Assembly (NCBI RefSeq): GCF_051020765.1
Contig: NC_134941.1
Location: 3,968,001-4,032,000 of the forward strand
Source of the DNA: Lasioglossum baleicum
Lineage: Eukaryota; Arthropoda; Insecta; Hymenoptera; Halictidae
Direction of reading: 5' to 3'
DNA: 64,000 bases
A model generated the notes under the pieces. That model was not told where the DNA came from. It saw only the letters and a list, made by a program, of their open reading frames with translations, and did not search any database. The translations under genes were made by a program, and so were the position numbers. Positions 11,716-23,816 of the stretch are shown piece by piece. Within the stretch, counting starts at the first letter, position 1. Each line of letters opens with the position of its first letter.

Positions 11716-11916
11716 TAGACAGCGGATTTTATGCATTTATGGGAAAAATGAGCAGATGTAACTTAGAACAGTAAAAACATTAGAAGAATTTAAAAGTAAA
11801 GTTATATTATTTTCAACCAATTAAACATATTAAGAAGGAAAACGAATTTCTATTTCGCTCCAGATTGTTGCAATTCACGTAGAAAATTTTTATTTTGCAT
11901 AAAGATCCCCTGTCTA
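11716..11916 (-). mobile_element. hAT-like MITE with perfect 8-bp target duplication
   Basis: The ends TAGACAGCGGATTTTATGCA and TGCATAAAGATCCCCTGTCTA match the TAGACTGCGGAT family in reverse orientation. ATGATTAA occurs immediately before and after the element. About 201 bp with no coding capacity; it depends on a transposase in trans. Confidence 0.85.
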
Positions 11917-11992
11917 ATGATTAAGTTTTAATAGACAATTTTGACTTTCTATTGTCCTGCAGTAGAATAATTCTTCTTTTTATTATATGTCA

Positions 11993-12113
11993 TAGACTGT
12001 GGATTTTATATATAGGTTTGTGGCAAAAATGTTTGAATGAAACATGAAACTGTGTAGACACTAGAAAAATTTATAACAAAAATTATATATATATTTATAA
12101 AATCTGCAGTCTG
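11993..12113 (-). mobile_element. Short hAT-like MITE derivative (121 bp)
   Basis: It starts TAGACTGTGGATTTTATA and ends TAAAATCTGCAGTCTG, the family termini, with about 90 bp of AT-rich interior. No target duplication is visible. It is shorter than the roughly 200-bp family length, so it is an internal deletion or a decayed copy. Confidence 0.6.
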
Positions 12114-12176
12114 GTCAGATTGTTTATATCGTTTTCCTGCTTTTATTTCTTCTTGTTTTACCTCATCCCCTTTCTT

Positions 12177-12424
12177 TTAACCCCTTGCCTTACAATATCG
12201 AGTCAGACTCGTGATGAAGATTCTGAACAGAGTCTAATAAATATGTATGCTATTAATTTCGTTTAAATCGAAATAAAATTCTATTTTGGTTTTGTTAATG
12301 TAATGCTATTTGGGAACATATAGGCGTACTATACATATCAAGTTTGTTGTCTTTTAGGAAATTAAGAATTACAAAAGAAGTTTTAATCACTGAAATCGTA
12401 AAATAAATTGTAGGGCAAGGGGTT
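12177..12424. mobile_element. TTAA-type MITE, AACCCCTTGCC family
   Basis: It begins TTAACCCCTTGCCTTACAAT and ends TTGTAGGGCAAGGGGTTGA, an inverted repeat of about 20 bp. TTAA at the left and a decayed TTGA at the right fit a piggyBac-type insertion. The interior contains GAGTCAGACTC and AAATCGAAATAAAATTCTAT. Fragments recur at 19806 and 26553. Confidence 0.7.
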
Positions 12425-13399
12425 GAATGAAACTGCAGTTTTAATAGTAGCGTTGCCAGTTGAATTTAATGCACAATATGAAATTATTACAGCAAAACAG
12501 AAGATAATTGTGGAAAGAAATGAAAGGAGTAAGAACAATCAAAATATAAAACTGTCTAATGAGAAACGTTAAATCCAATGTAATAAACTTGCTTTTAACG
12601 TTCAACGTACCCAGTAAGTTAAAACATGCAGTAAAAAAGGAATTACTGGGAAATATTCTAAATGAATTACATTCACTGTCTCGAGCTCCTAATGCTAACA
12701 ATGTTCGCGAATAAATTTTTTCTGAGAGTTAATGTTAGTGCTTCGATATCGTGTTTTGCGAATGAAAACTAAATGTATTCACGATTTCGACAGGTTTCGT
12801 TAAAAGTCAAAGGTTTAGAGCCGGTTATTTCAGATTGCGTTAGGCGCATGTAAAAGTTATATGGCGCCAAAGTGATCATCTCATCTCATAACTCAGATGA
12901 TTCGCCTCGCCGCGGCATTCCTTGTAAAAACGTACGTAAAGTAGGCAAGCTTTATAGTTATGGAATCTAGATATTATCTACCAAGCAAAGTTTGCGGAAT
13001 AAGAAACAATTCCCGGTTTAATTATCGTCACATTAATTATGTTTAATTTCACACTGGACTGTATTCTGTCTTCAGAGATCGTACTTTGACTTCGTCTTAA
13101 TATTCAAATAGTTTGATGTAGAACATATTTTTCATTTCACGTTTGAAGTTTTAATAAATACCCTTGCACGATTTTAATTACATTTTCCTCATTATGAATG
13201 TAATATCAAACAGTCAGCTAATAGTATGTGGGCATACAAAGCTAAGCAACATTTTCCTGTGACGTACAGTGTAATAAAAAAACTGCAGACATGACATTCG
13301 TGCAAATGTTCTTTGAGTAAACACGTGAAATGAAATTCAGTGTAAAGTTATTATAATTTGAAAGTAAAGGTTGCAATTGCAGATCCTACATCATGCAAA
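12425..13399. other. AT-rich non-coding stretch, nothing recognised
   Basis: No element termini, inverted repeats of useful length, or coding frame with recognisable domains. The 86-codon - strand frame at 12441-12701 looks like chance. Confidence 0.4.
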
Positions 13400-13722
13400 T
13401 TCAAACGCCTCCAGAAACTTTGAAAAATTTTTCTCATCAATGAAACTTCCACCGATTTGAAGATTGAAGCCTCCTTTTTACGACGTCTCCTTGAAAATTG
13501 AGGTGCGATTTGTTTTCACCGTTTCTCGGAACAAAAATGAGGAACACCTTTATGTTACTGTAAAGTTGAGGCACCCCTCTCATTCAAAGCTCGATAAAAC
13601 AACTACCAAAAATCGTAAATCAATTTTCCAGATGTCGTTGTAAAGAGGAAGCTTCAATCTTCAAATCCATGGTGGTTTCAGTCACGGAAATATTTTTCTA
13701 AATTTTCGCAGACGTTTGAGTG
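13400..13722. repeat. Foldback palindrome, family Q, copy 1
   Basis: The left arm contains AAACGCCTCCAGAAACTTTG and GATTTGAAGATTGAAGCCTC; the right arm contains GAAGCTTCAATCTTCAAATC and TCGCAGACGTTTGAG. The arms are imperfect over roughly 120 bp each, around a centre near 13560. A diverged relative lies at 40993-41300. Neither has a coding frame. Confidence 0.65.
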
Positions 13723-15304
13723 ACATATCCGAGGAAAAAATCACCTCTTCAGTGATTCGCTCGCTACATCATTTTAAAAAATTCTGAAAATGAAGTGAAC
13801 GATGGATTACGAATGTAGGGAATTACAGCTTTCAAATGAGTCAAAATTTATTGTCGTACGAGGCTTGTTTACGAGATTATCACAGTTTAAAGATCGGCGA
13901 TTTTTCGAGAATATTTAGTGTTGAAATATATCTTGTATCCGCTGATGAATAATAGCGCGAATCTCCGTGTTTAATATTAATTATATTCAATGTCGCTTTC
14001 GTCGGCGAGCTAATGAGATGCGGGCCGACGGTTTCTAATAATTAGATAACGATAGTCGGACAGTTATTAACGTGTTAAAGCGAGCGTAAAAACGCAACGG
14101 CTCTCGATCTCTCAAGGAGACTCTTCTCTGGGAGATTCCATATTAAAATATTCACAACCAGAGCAGAACACGAATGGCTCTGTGTCGCGCGGCAGGCAAT
14201 CGAATTCTTAATGAACTTCATTCATTTGTCTCCTTTCAAGAGACTTTTCTGGAGTTCTCTTTTCTTTCCGAGCAGCATCGATAATTCTTACACGAGCCGA
14301 TCAACCACGACGGACTTCTATAAAGTGTCCTTTTGTCTCTCGAGCGGTACTCTTTGCTCGATTTTACGCGATCTATTTACCGTAAATCGAAACGGGGCGT
14401 GGTACGAGCGAAAAAGAAACACCAGGAAGCGTAAAGGCACTTTTGTCGCGGACAAAACGTTTTCAATGGGCGCCATTGTACTCGGTGTATAACAGTCGTA
14501 CTTGTAACGGTATTGCTTCGATTCGAAGTATACTATTCGGTTCTGTTCCATTTGATTTCATAACGATCCATCTTTTATTTGGAAACAGGAAGGTTTGACA
14601 GGTAATTCTGGCCGAACCTGTGATCGATATTTCGACTGTACTCGTGCTACAGCGTTTTGTTGCCGAGTGTGTAGACATTCTTTTCAACTGTGTAACACAG
14701 TGTAGATTCTGCACAAAGAAGTAGCGCAGTTTAAACTACAATGGATGTAATCAAGCTGGGGTGATAAATACACTTCGGATCCTTAGGCATGTTTCCATAG
14801 AAAAATCCTGTAGAGGTAAAGTTCATCGTATTGTGTGTCAATAAGCTTGCCATTTTGTAGATTTTTGTGCATTTTTCTAAAAGTATTTACAACTGTAGAA
14901 GTGCTGTTACTAAAATTGGATCTTCAAGCATTCTTCATACGCATACAGATTGTAAATAGCAAATCAAAATGAAGAATTTCATAAAATTAAGTTCTTTTCA
15001 TATTATTTCTAAAACATTTAATTTATTTGTGTATTAAAGAAATCCAGTTCTATTGTTATGTAAATGTAAATTTGTATAACACATCTGAAAACCTCATATA
15101 ATTTTTATTTAATAACATCGAAGTTCTTTATTATGAAAAAAGAAGTTGTCATTATTTTCGAGGATAATTGTCACTATTTTCGAGTTGAAATCATTGTGTT
15201 GTTGCATTTATGATTGTAATTCATCAATTGATAAGAACAAATGTTTTGAAAGAACATTGTAATCTTGATAGATTGATATTGATGCATACGATGCAAATTA
15301 TGCA
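13723..15304. other. Non-coding stretch
   Basis: About 13990-14470 is more GC-rich and has overlapping short frames on both strands. The rest is AT-rich. No RNA gene, transposon end or splice-flanked frame was recognised. Confidence 0.4.
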
Positions 15305-16055
15305 CTTGCTTGGAAACTAAATCAGAATAACTTTCTTATGAATGGACCAAACAGCTTCAATTTCTCTGTAAGGCTAGAAGAATTAGTTTAGTAAATCAAA
15401 TATAAAAAATATTTTTAAAAAATGCTTCTGGTCGGAATTGTGAAAAACAATAGTAAAAATTGATTTTTGTCAAAATGTGAAAATGTCCTATAGCAAAACG
15501 TGGTCTTAGGAAGTTAACTGATTCACATCCGAATCGAAACGTTAAAATGCCCTACAACATAGCTATATAGTGTAGACTTTGATCGAACCGTTGCGCCGAA
15601 AATATTATTATTCCAAGTTTATTTAAAAAATGTGTTTGGTCAACTCGTATAAATTATATACGCTCTGAAAATTTCATTGAAATTGGTCAATTGATTTACG
15701 AGTTATAAACGATCAAAAGTGGTAAAAATGGCAATTTTTCAAGATTTTCGGCCTTTTTACCGCTTTTGATCGTTTATAACTTGTAAACCAATTAACCAAT
15801 TTCAATGAAATTTTCAGAGCGTATATAATTTATACGAGTTGACCAAACACAGCTTTTAAATGTTCGTTATTGGCCCAGCTAAAAAAAGTCGTAAAAATCA
15901 GTTTTTACTATTGTTTTTCACAATTCCGACCAACTGCATTCTTTCAACATATTTTTTAGACGTAATTGATTAAAATAATTCTTCTAGTCTTACAGAGAAA
16001 TTTAGGTTGATTGGTCCATTCATAAAAAAGTTATTCTGATTTAAAGTGTGTGTAA
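15305..16055. repeat. Long palindromic element, family P, copy 1
   Basis: The left end AAATCAGAATAACTTTCTTA pairs with the right end AAAGTTATTCTGATTT. Inner arms repeat AACTCGTATAAATTATATAC, CTGAAAATTTCATTGAAAT and GATCAAAAG around a centre near 15742. The left arm carries about 130 bp (roughly 15475-15605) missing from the right arm, so it is replaced or inserted. A second copy is at 50289-50849. No transposase frame. Confidence 0.8.
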
Positions 16056-16663
16056 TCGGTTTAGCTCCCCTAATTGTATATTTTATATTCTTCGTTGTAA
16101 AAAGATCACATTTAGAAATCGCAAAAGCTATAAAATCTTAGGCTGCCAGTGTACATAAGTGCCACTCCTATCAGTCGATCGTTGCTCGTTAAACATACGT
16201 ACAATCTAATCGTGAATGTATCTACCTATAGCTTAAAAGTATATTTTAGAATGCACTCTAATATCGTTAATCTTTCCAGTTTACACTGTAACAAAATCGA
16301 AAAAGTCAGTGAAAAAGTGTCTATTACTTTGAATCGCATAATGCAAACAAGAATAATTCAATTTGTCACTCGACAGGCATTCCAAGAATAAAATCAAGAG
16401 AAAGCGGTTTACTTTCCGAAAGAGATCAGTATTTTGTAAAAACGTCGGAAGCTATTGTATGCAAATGGAAAATCATTATTCGAGTCTCATTCAAGTTTTT
16501 ACTTCGTTACGTTCGCCAATTAATGCACGCAGCCACAAAATAGGGCAGTGTGCAGGATGTAAAGAATTAGAATAAAATGGCGGGTATACGTTAATTAACG
16601 TATCGAGCTTGTAGCGGTAACCAGTGGCCGCCAAATTGGGCAATTACCGTGAAATAATAAACC
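16056..16663. other. Non-coding stretch
   Basis: Two short + strand frames (16149-16391 and 16363-16575) have no recognisable domain and AT-rich composition. Nothing else seen. Confidence 0.35.
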
Positions 16664-17029
16664 TCAAATTAGAGCGAGTGTGTCTCGCGGAAAAACGATT
16701 TGAAAACCAAACTTTATTGGAACCCATTTGCAGCAACACATTCGTTTGTAGATCTTTTGATATTTGTTTAGATTAAATCTGCGCGGCACGGGGCTAGCAT
16801 ACGAACCGCATTTTTCTATGTACTGCAGAAATGCACTCGCAATATGTTCTTTCCCCGTGTAATACGGAATTTTGTCTAATACTCGTACTGGTAAAAAATA
16901 ACTCGACAGTCCGAATGGCTGGTTGAGATATTGCTCAATTATTTCTGCGCTACGTTTATTACATTTGGTTATTACGTTGGTTGTAACGTAACAGACCGTA
17001 AGAGCAAGTACCCCTATTCCCCATGACAT
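16664..17029 (-). CDS. Orphan open frame, possible membrane-anchored protein
   Basis: A 121-codon single frame on the - strand starts at an ATG at 17029. Residues 1-20 are hydrophobic (MSWGIGVLALTVCYVTTNV) and are followed by a Lys/Arg cluster, as in a signal anchor. The rest is mixed and non-repetitive, with a GKEHIASAFLQYIEKCGSY segment and a C-terminal Cys-Cys-Cys run. Its GC content is higher than its AT-rich flanks. No family was recognised and no splice sites or polyadenylation signal clearly support it. It could be a young gene, a decayed transposon frame or chance. Confidence 0.3.
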   Translation of the reverse strand: MSWGIGVLALTVCYVTTNVITKCNKRSAEIIEQYLNQPFGLSSYFLPVRVLDKIPYYTGKEHIASAFLQYIEKCGSYASPVPRRFNLNKYQKIYKRMCCCKWVPIKFGFQIVFPRDTLALI

Positions 17030-17179
17030 GATGTTATATGTCTATAGAGAATGTGAAGGCACAAATTCTGCGTGGAAAAATCCTGCAATATAATGTTTCG
17101 TAATGACGAGAGCAGTTCTTCAAATTGTGGTGTGTAAGTTACATAAATATATAAAATGGAGAACACAACGGTAATAAAT

Positions 17180-17347
17180 AGACAAATGGTTAGGTGTAAT
17201 TTAACACAGTAAAAATATTAGAAGAATTTGCAAATACTGTTATGTTATTTTCATTCTATTAAATATATAAAGACAGAAAATTCTCTATTTTCACTCCAGA
17301 AAAAAGTGAGTCGATGAAACACAAAACTATGGGAACATCAAATGAAT
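17180..17347 (-). mobile_element. hAT-like MITE remnant
   Basis: ACAGTAAAAATATTAGAAGA, GTTATGTTATTTTCA and TATTTTCACTCCAG align with the interior of the - oriented copy at 11716-11916. The termini are lost. A TTAA-target MITE follows directly. Confidence 0.5.
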
Positions 17348-17560
17348 TTAACACTAAACCTATCACTGCCGGTTTTATATTTTTCATTTCATAATTACTG
17401 AAATTATGAAGTTGCTTACGTGGAAATTGGTTTGATATAATTCTGTATCGAAGCACATATTGTTGTAAAAATTGCAGAAAATCTAAATAAATACAGCCTC
17501 GTCATTTTTGCAAACTAAAACATGTTAATCGCTTTTAGTGCTCGGTAGGTTTAGTGTTAA
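17348..17560 (-). mobile_element. TTAA-target MITE, both ends intact
   Basis: It runs from TTAACACTAAACCTATC to CTCGGTAGGTTTAGTGTTAA, 213 bp, with TTAA at both ends and terminal inverted repeats of about 16 bp. It carries no frame. This is among the cleanest copies of the family and defines its length. Confidence 0.8.
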
Positions 17561-17561
17561 A

Positions 17562-17675
17562 TATACCGCTACATTATTTGTCACTTATTAAAATAATTAA
17601 GAAATAAATTTCTTTTGAAAGTATAATATTTCTCGTTGATGCAGAACAGTTTAGCTATGCATAAAGATCCGTGTT
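17562..17675 (-). mobile_element. hAT-like MITE remnant, one terminus
   Basis: ATTAAGAAATAAATTTCTTT and the end TATGCATAAAGATCCGTG match the TAGACTGCGGAT family in reverse, with the last bases of the terminus lost. It may be the other half of the copy at 17180-17347, split by the TTAA MITE. Confidence 0.45.
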
Positions 17676-19505
17676 AATAATAAAAAGCGTCTGGTACCAA
17701 TAAAGTTTCAAACCGAATTCAACAAAATAATATTCGCGAGTCAAAGATGTTTTTCTAAAATTCGAAACGAGTCGACGGTTTTTTCCCCGAGGTGACTGCC
17801 AAGCGTCCTTGAAGTCCCTAAATTTATTCCAAAAAATATCCCACAAAGTACGAAGACACGAAAACATTTTAGGTGACCATTTATTCTGCGGAATGTGGCC
17901 AAATGGTGGCCACATCTCTATCTCGTCCGATAGCGTCTCTAAATCCTAATAAATTGGTAACCAAGAATGTCGTTCCTGCGATATCTAAGCCGTCGTAAAC
18001 AGTCGAAGTAATGTTTCTTTCTGGTCTGTGTTCCCCGTGAAAAATCAGGCTATAAATTACTATTGCCAAATGGCTTGCCAGGTGGTTGTTAATATCATTG
18101 AAGTACGATACTTCGAGACATTTTTCTCAGCGCTTGGGAGGTCAAGGATGATGTGGTTTCCGGGGGAACCGGTTCCATGAAAGGATCGCGGCTAAATTTG
18201 TCGGCTCGTGTGGCAATTGACTGAAATTGTTTGCAGTTCATCGCTCCGCAGCACCTCCATTACGTTGTCAATTTCACGCAATCTTATAGGCGCGTACACT
18301 TTCCGGTTCTTTTCAGCGCAAACAGTCGACATTTACCAAATTCTCAACGTTCAAGTCAAAGATATTATTAGTATACATATAACAACTTGTAAATTTTTAG
18401 ATAAAGCTAATCTCTGGATCGTTTATATTTCACTTTTGAATCCTTTCAAAGGCAAGGGGATTCTCATTTTTCCGAATTCAATCCGCAGCATTTTTATTTT
18501 TTATTGACAACAGTGCTAAAGTCTCGAATGAGTATCCCAGAACCTTTTCAAATCTTCTGAAAACCGAAAGTAACCATACAAATATTAAATCGAATATTTT
18601 GCGTATTCGAAATGTTGATTGTCAAATTCCTGCACATATCCGAGCGTTTCTCTTTCGCTCGGCCATTCTCCATTTCAAAGGTAAGACAGAATTCTCAGCG
18701 GATTACCCTGGCGTAATGCACTGGACATAATTCAGCGAGTTCGAGAGATCCGGACATTATGTGTTTCCGGCATGATCACTGGCAGAACAGGAATTTCGAA
18801 TTCAAGTCAGTGTCGACGCACCAGAGGGACCACGCTAGTTCGGATAGCTCTTTGACCATGTATGTACCGGGCTGGCGTTAATACGCTCCCCGGCAAATTA
18901 CGTAATGGTGATAAGCAAAGACACATCTTACCCTATGACACGACGCGAATCATTATTTCGGAGGGGCAGGATATGCATGTGTTATTATCCTAGACCTCGA
19001 CTATGCCGCGAGTCGTACTCGTGTGTTCTTCGTCGGAACTTCTCCCCGGCGGCGTTCCGGAATTTCATTTCAAGTTTGAATTGCTTGATCTGATTTCTCG
19101 CGGTAGTTGCCACCGTCGACGTCAATTCCGGATACTTTCGTCTCGGAAAATCGAGTATCTCGCACTCACTTAGGCCCTAACTTCCGTGAAAACAGTAGAA
19201 TTCACTTTAAAATTCAATCAGCTCGCAGAAGTCTTCAGCATCCTCGATAATTAAATCGCTCATGCACAAGAAAAACGTCACAACTCGAATTTTTCGGTTT
19301 TATTGTTTTAAAATACTCGCCACAGTATTGATAAATACACTTTTATGTTAATTCATGCTTATAAAACTAACCCCATAGATAGCCCTATTAGGTTTTATGT
19401 ATTTGCTTTTACTTGCAACCCCAATAAAATTGTAGGTGCATATTTCTCCTGGTTTTTGCGATTGATGTATAAAATAGAAATTTTACATAAAGACCTACAG
19501 TCTGA
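17676..19505. other. Non-coding stretch
   Basis: A mix of AT-rich sequence and a GC-rich patch at about 18680-19150. Short frames on both strands have no recognisable domains. CAAAG|GTAAGA near 18680 resembles a splice donor but has no supporting coding frame. Confidence 0.35.
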
Positions 19506-19506
19506 T

Positions 19507-19541
19507 TATAGAATCAGACATTTCATGTGCAACAACCTAGT
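19507..19541. mobile_element. Right end of mariner-type element (TTAGGTTGTTGCA family)
   Basis: AATCAGACATTTCATGTGCA followed by ACAACCTA matches the right terminus of the element at 1697-2330. The left end was not found nearby, so this is a truncated copy. Confidence 0.5.
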
Positions 19542-19805
19542 ATATTAAAATTTCCACTTTTCCATTTGATTGAATTTTCTGAACTGTGGCTGCTAATTAT
19601 TGTATACTATGTAAATTAATTTTCTGGTCGTGCAGTGAAAGGTATGTTACGAAATGTACGGATGATTAATAAGCTTGCCAGCGTCATTGCTAATCAATAC
19701 CAAGCTTATTAATTTTCCATTAGACAAAAATGATAGTTTTATTGCTGCAACGTTCGAAGAGATTGAAAATTTTATAGTAATTTTCTCAAGGATAATTGTC
19801 GTTAC

Positions 19806-19910
19806 TAACCCGTTGCCTTATAATATTGAGTCAGCAATGAAAGTTCCACATAAAATCAATTCAACGTACACGTTATTTATTTCTGTTGAACTGAAATAAA
19901 ATTTTATTTC
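19806..19910 (+). mobile_element. TTAA-type MITE remnant (AACCCCTTGCC family)
   Basis: AACCCGTTGCCTTATAATAT, GAGTCAG and GAACTGAAATAAAATTTTAT align with the left half of the copy at 12177-12424. The right end is missing. Confidence 0.55.
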
Positions 19911-20957
19911 TCTGTTATCGATAATTAATCATCGCAGAAAGTACAAGAATACAAGTCACCGATTCAAATGTGCAAAGTTTCATCAAAATCGTTGTTAGGC
20001 AGTTGCGTTCGCGCATGAACGCTTCCGTAAGGTAGCAAGTCGCGGGAATCTTGACTGCACAGGAAGATCGACAACAAAGACAATTGCAAGAAACGGAGTC
20101 TTTCCGGACGACCTAATCCGTCCTCGGAACCGCCAAAATTCCGGGAACTCGTTGGTACTTGGCTTCGGACGTTCCACATTTCGACCGCACGGATCATTAC
20201 TCACGGGCGAAGCCTGTTATTAACATTCTCCCAGGGCCAGTTCGTCCGTTTCCCATCTGGCGGAAGAAATGTAACGACAACGGATGATGGATGTCGCGGG
20301 GGATCGTGTCCCCGTTGCAGCACTGTGGCAAATTGTCCACGGTCTTATTAGCCGCCGCTAGAATTTCGGTGTTTTTGGCGTTAATCGCGTGTCGTCACCG
20401 TCTGTCTAGCCTGACTTGTCCCCCTCGCAAAACACGCTCCCGTCGGAGTCCTGAGATACCAGGCAGTCCCCGGGAGTTCGTAGCCAGCTAAAAGGCGTCG
20501 CCTTGAACGCCGAAGTGAAAGGAGCAAAGCTGTGGGGAGGACAAAGAGGTCGGGAAGTTGCAGGAAGAGATAGACGCAGGAAGACGGCTTCTAGGTCCGT
20601 CCTCAAAGCTGGAATGCCGGAGGCGGTCATACACGTTCTCTTGGTAGCTAGCCGCGCTGCACCGAGTCGCGCATCGTGCAACGACTCTCTCTCGTTATTC
20701 ACCAGAATCCTGGTTATTCGACTATCTGTCTGCTATCAACCGGCCGCAAGTTTCCGGTGACATTGTTTCGGTTTACTTCTCAGCAACGTTCGACTCGCTT
20801 GTTCCGAGTTTTGATGGTTGGGGTACTCCGGGATGATCTCCGGCGCACCAACTTGTCGGAACTGCCAGAGACCGGCCCCTGATAGTTGGGTCACACTAGA
20901 TTGGGGATTCGGCATTGTTTCCGGTTGGATCGGGTTTTTAGTTGATGAGGGGCGTCG
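19911..20957. other. GC- and CpG-rich non-coding block
   Basis: Overlapping frames occur on both strands with no dominant one, as expected for GC-rich non-coding DNA. No splice-bounded frame or known domain. It could be a regulatory island or untranslated exon, but nothing decides this. Confidence 0.35.
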
Positions 20958-21691
20958 CACAGTGGGACCTTTCGTCCAAATCGGAGACAAAATCAAAGAA
21001 CTTTCGATAGAAATGAGGTAGAGCGATGAAATTTTATTTATATTAAAGCTGAAACTTGGCGGAATATGGGAAAAATAGGGAGATTATGGTACGAACGTTT
21101 TATAACCTTGAAAAAATTTGTTATACATTCACAATTTCAAGAAAATTGCGGTTTTTTCAATACCATGTGCGGAAAATTTTTTTTTTAACATGCTGCACAT
21201 CATTTCCTGCAGATTTTTTCACCATGATTTCAAATCTGGTCTCAAAATTTGTCTACGACCTCAGGATTTTGCAAGAAATTGATTCTTGTGAACAGAACTA
21301 ATGTAATCATTTTTTCGTTGAAATGATTTGATAACCTACTAGTTTGAAGGTATATTGTATTGTCATATATAAAACACAATAAAATTAAACATAATGAAGT
21401 ATTTGAACGTTTATTTGACGTATATCACTTGACGAACGATCACCCGACGTAAAGATGCGATTGTAACTGGCACTCCTTGTATAGGCAATGTGTGACTGTA
21501 ATATAATTTAAATTAGATATCTATTTTCCATGATTATATTTTCATTTACACAGGAAGTAAGGTAAGTATTTAATCTTTTTAACTTACTTTTCTCATCAAC
21601 GAATTCTTTAACTTCTGGTGATACCTTATTCTTATTTTTATCACGTGGTTCTTTGATTTTGTCTCCGATTTGGACGAAAGGTCCCACTGTG
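20958..21691. mobile_element. Non-autonomous Transib-like element with RSS-like ends
   Basis: Perfect 44-bp terminal inverted repeats (20958-21001 and 21648-21691) start with CACAGTG, the heptamer of Transib ends and V(D)J recombination signals. A 5-bp duplication CGTCG flanks both sides, matching the GC-rich 5-bp duplications of Transib. After the heptamer and a 22-nt spacer each end has ACAAAATCA, 7 of 9 matches to the RSS nonamer. The 646-bp interior shows no RAG1-like frame, so it would need a transposase in trans. Family inferred from ends and duplication. Confidence 0.8.
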
Positions 21692-23653
21692 CGTCGCTTT
21701 TGGGGAAATTGCCTCTTGGTTTCTCTCTGTATGGTCTTCCTCTTGCAGATGTTACCACAATATGTTGATTAATTAGACCCTTTCGTCTTCATATCTGTTT
21801 TCGTAGCCGTGGAGTTGTTGATTTTAATTAAACTTTTTCTGGCGAATCTAGAGCAAAAATAAGCTGATCCAAGCGTTTTTGACAAGACTCATTATTTATC
21901 CAGAAAATTCAATGATATACTTCATTTCGGAATCGCATATTTTATTCCACTTACACACATAATATAAAAATATTACAATGATATATAGAATATGTGTACT
22001 GTACATTCTGAAAAAAATTGTTTCTGTTTTTCCATGGCTGGCGGATTGATTAAAATGTACCCAAATTTTATAAATGGACGAGTGTACGATGTGTGTCGTA
22101 CTTATAATTCTTCAACTGGATAATTCTTGAGACATTCAACAATCACTATTCAATTTAAATATTTATATTGTTATTTTCAAAGGAAAATTAATTATCTATT
22201 AAACGATTTTGCTTTCCATATCACCTATCACATGGTTTCCCTATACGTACTATAATTGCATTTAGGATGCATTTTTCCACGAATTTGACGCCCTATTAAT
22301 TTAGTTAAACGACGTTCCACAGTATTACATTACCAGTTGGACAGTTTCGAATTCCTCGATGCGAATTAGGTTAGCTGTTCAGTAGTTACAAATCTTAGGA
22401 TTTGGATCGAGTTAGATGTACAGATGTTTCGAAGTTCGAGGCTGAGATTAAGTTAGCTGTTCAGGATTGTATATCCTCTGTAGCTATTTATTGTTGTAAA
22501 GATTTAATGCCATTTGACTTCGAAGTTATTGAACACTCTCATTGCAATCTAGACGAAGTAATACAAATTGCAACTGCAAATAGGTACACACTCTCATTAG
22601 GTTCCAAACGATGTAGACCGCATTCCATGATCGAAGGTGACCGTCATGCCGAGGCAACGAAATTGTCGTAATGACGTAATCCGATTAAGTCATACTCGTT
22701 AACACTTGCCAATATGGGTGAGTAATGATCAAGGTCTGCTGAACACGCAGCTGGTGCGTCTACATTCTACATCCACAGCAACGTACTTCTATTCTATTAA
22801 ATATTTTTAAATCGCTACATTATGCTGTACACAGGCACTCGTATCAAATTTACTCGAAACTTTATTCATCATTTTGCGTAACTTATCGTTTCAGTTAATC
22901 TGATGCGTCTGTTGTGCGAGAACCGGTTTCGTAGTCGATTAAAGTGATAAATTACTTTTATTTCTTTATTACCTCTTGATGGAAATATGAATAATGAATT
23001 TCTTCGAACATTCATTTCGCCAAACACATCTTCTGAATGATGATACAAAGTACAAAGTGATAGCTACATTCAATTCAAGAAGCAGTATTAATAATCTTTT
23101 TGAAGTGATAACTTCTTTAGGCTGGGATGTGAATGTGCAGTATTTTGGTGGAGGGAAAAAGGGGGCCCTCAACATTCTTCTAAATGGGGATATTGTGATA
23201 ACTCTCATTAAACTCAAATAGAACAGGTACTTGAACCTTTTTCTAAATTGCACGTACTCCCAGAGTTTATTTAACCCTTCGACGGCTGTGCCTGAGTCTA
23301 TTTTGACCAGGGACATCCAAATTGTTATTTAAGTATACCATTTGTGGCAATTAAGCTAACTGAATAGCTGTTTCATTGAGGATATCGAAAATACTAATGT
23401 GTCTACACGAAATATCATCAGAAGTAAATGTAAAAAAAATTATTAATTAGAGCTGTTAGAAGATTTTTAGTGTTAATATATTATTTTCATTAGACTAAAA
23501 TTTTTAGTGAAAAATATAAATTTATATTTAGCTCCTGTGAAGTGGAATTGATGAACGAACTTATTATTTTGTACGAAGATCCGGCGTCTAATAATAATAT
23601 ACTGAAAGGTTAAAAAGTGAAACTACAATCCATTCGAGTTAAAAAAGTTATTG
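21692..23653. other. Non-coding stretch
   Basis: 21826-21893 is similar, in inverted orientation, to 57476-57553. Frames at 22402-22671 (+) and 22994-23221 (+) have no recognisable domain or splice context. GTTAGCTGTTCAG occurs twice (near 22370 and 22452). Nothing else seen. Confidence 0.35.
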
Positions 23654-23808
23654 CTGGACTGTGGATCTTTATGCAAAATTAATGCAATTAAGTAAAAATG
23701 TATTCTTTCTTTTGATAATCTTAATAAATCGATAATGATGCAATAGCATACTTAAATTCGTTCGACGTCTTTACAATTTTGTATTTCTCATACTCATTTT
23801 TGTCATAA
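23654..23808 (+). mobile_element. hAT-like MITE, 3' truncated
   Basis: It starts CTGGACTGTGGATCTTTATG and ends at CATTTTTGTCATAAG, where the family would continue to the right terminus. The break coincides with the target duplication of the next MITE, which probably inserted here. Confidence 0.6.
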
Positions 23809-23816
23809 GTTATTAC

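Noticed and set aside
22402..23221. Two + strand frames of 89 and 75 codons
   Set aside because: No domain, AT-rich, no splice signals; the 75-codon frame is overlapped by an equally open - strand frame.
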